64,000 nucleotides of DNA, taken from contig CM059560.1 in the NCBI GenBank assembly GCA_030386875.1, forward strand, positions 34,032,183 to 34,096,182, written 5' to 3'. This stretch comes from Morinoia aosen (taxonomy: Eukaryota; Arthropoda; Malacostraca; Amphipoda; Talitridae). Below, in pieces: positions 62,970 to 64,000 of the stretch. The position numbers were made by a program, and so were the translations under genes. Under the pieces are notes generated by a model. It did no database searches. It was not told where the DNA came from and saw only the letters and a list, made by a program, of their open reading frames with translations. Each line of letters starts with the position of its first letter. The stretch's first letter is position 1.

Positions 62970-64000
62970 TCAGTAATGCTTTCGAACCGCCTCTTAGATG
63001 GAATATGGCGCTGTAGAAGTAAAAATAAAAAATAAAGGAAATTCTGTGTTCCTTGCCACTCCCATGTCAATCAGTTCTGAATTAACGTAGAAACTCAGGA
63101 CACACCGACATGAAAACAACACCAGTGACTACACAAAGCACTTTCAAATTTGATATCCCAAAAAGTGAGAGAATGACGCACTTCAACGTCAAGGAGACTT
63201 CTGTGAAATCGACGAGGATAATTGGTATTTAATCATGCAGCACTGAATCACCACTGTGATATGACCAGCGATCGTGATTTCATCGCATTATGTGAACGCG
63301 GATCGGGCGTAGTCTTCGCTACACCCACACAGACTCCAATTGAGGTGCATTGGTTCGTATTAGGCTCGTGGAACTTACGGCTAGCCCATGTCAGTGGATG
63401 CATTATACTTTAAACCTTTTAGGAGACGCCTCCCAAATACCTGCCAAGAACTTACATCAAATTTAAGTTTCCCTGCCCAAAAAATTATGTTATTCCTAAA
63501 AACTTAAGGATTTCAAGAATTAATTTCAATCACATCTCATTTCATCATTAGGATATAGTGTGTCTCCAAACTTCACATTACTAATCTTCACCGAAATTTT
63601 CATTTATCACTGTTTCAGATCTGAGATTCTTTTCGCTAGACCAGGGGGTATCTGGGTGGCAGAAGTGGTAAAATTTGAAATTTTTCTAGCGTTTGATCAA
63701 AGGTTTCAATTGAATTTTTCAGTTTTTTGTCGTCCGCATTTGGCCTCGAAGCTAATTAATTCTTTCAAATTAGGCAATGACAAAGTTCGAGTGTAGACGC
63801 TTTTATCCGTGATTTTCACTTAAAAAAGAAGGAAGCCTTGGTTTAGAACATGAAAACGTGGTGCTATGTGCGTTATAAATACGCTATAACTATAACCGCT
63901 AAAAAATTCATCAATAATTGTATGCAACAACCCAAGTGTCATTGCCATGAAGTAGTAAATGATTAAATTGAAAAGACAGTAATAAATCCCTCAAAAAGTC
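62970..64000. other. Intergenic, no feature recognised
   Basis: No exon or repeat recognised to the window end. Confidence 0.6.

Overview
The window is nuclear genomic DNA from an arthropod, most probably an insect. It is AT-rich, its genes are split by long introns with GT/AG boundaries, and it is crowded with DNA-transposon remains and degenerate TAACC-type arrays like the insect telomere repeat. It has no bacterial operon features, no CRISPR array and no convincing tRNA or rRNA. The long transposon-filled introns suggest a large-genome insect, perhaps hemimetabolous; that is inference only.

Four protein genes can be assembled by joining exons in phase. (1) A fatty-acid amide hydrolase 2-like gene on the + strand (237-11500, seven exons, 5' end outside the window). 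(2) An unrecognised five-exon gene on the - strand (29070 to 21046) that conceptually encodes about 615 aa, with a disordered N-terminus and two C-terminal membrane segments. (3) PSMD14/Rpn11, the proteasome lid deubiquitinase, on the - strand (41559 to 31597, five exons, 311 aa, JAMM motif intact). (4) A secreted C-type lectin-like gene on the - strand (57411 to 54340, four exons, about 296 aa). Genes 2 and 3 lie head to tail. No functional link among the four is visible.

The rest is mostly transposon-derived. A 290-380 bp SINE-like repeat occurs at least 12 times, and every copy inside a gene lies in the sense orientation of that gene. Several groups of TTAA-flanked, piggyBac-like miniature elements are present; one has split a 34-bp tandem array. 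A 3.86-kb element with hAT-like ends and a perfect 8-bp target duplication lies in PSMD14 intron 1 and is almost entirely one giant palindrome. Other foldbacks lie at 32.4, 42.6-43.8, 44.2-45.2, 46.0-47.2 and 62.3-63.0 kb. Relics of Tc1, mariner, hAT and probably Helitron elements are also present.

From 57.4 to 64.0 kb no gene was found; that stretch holds one TTAA element and one foldback.
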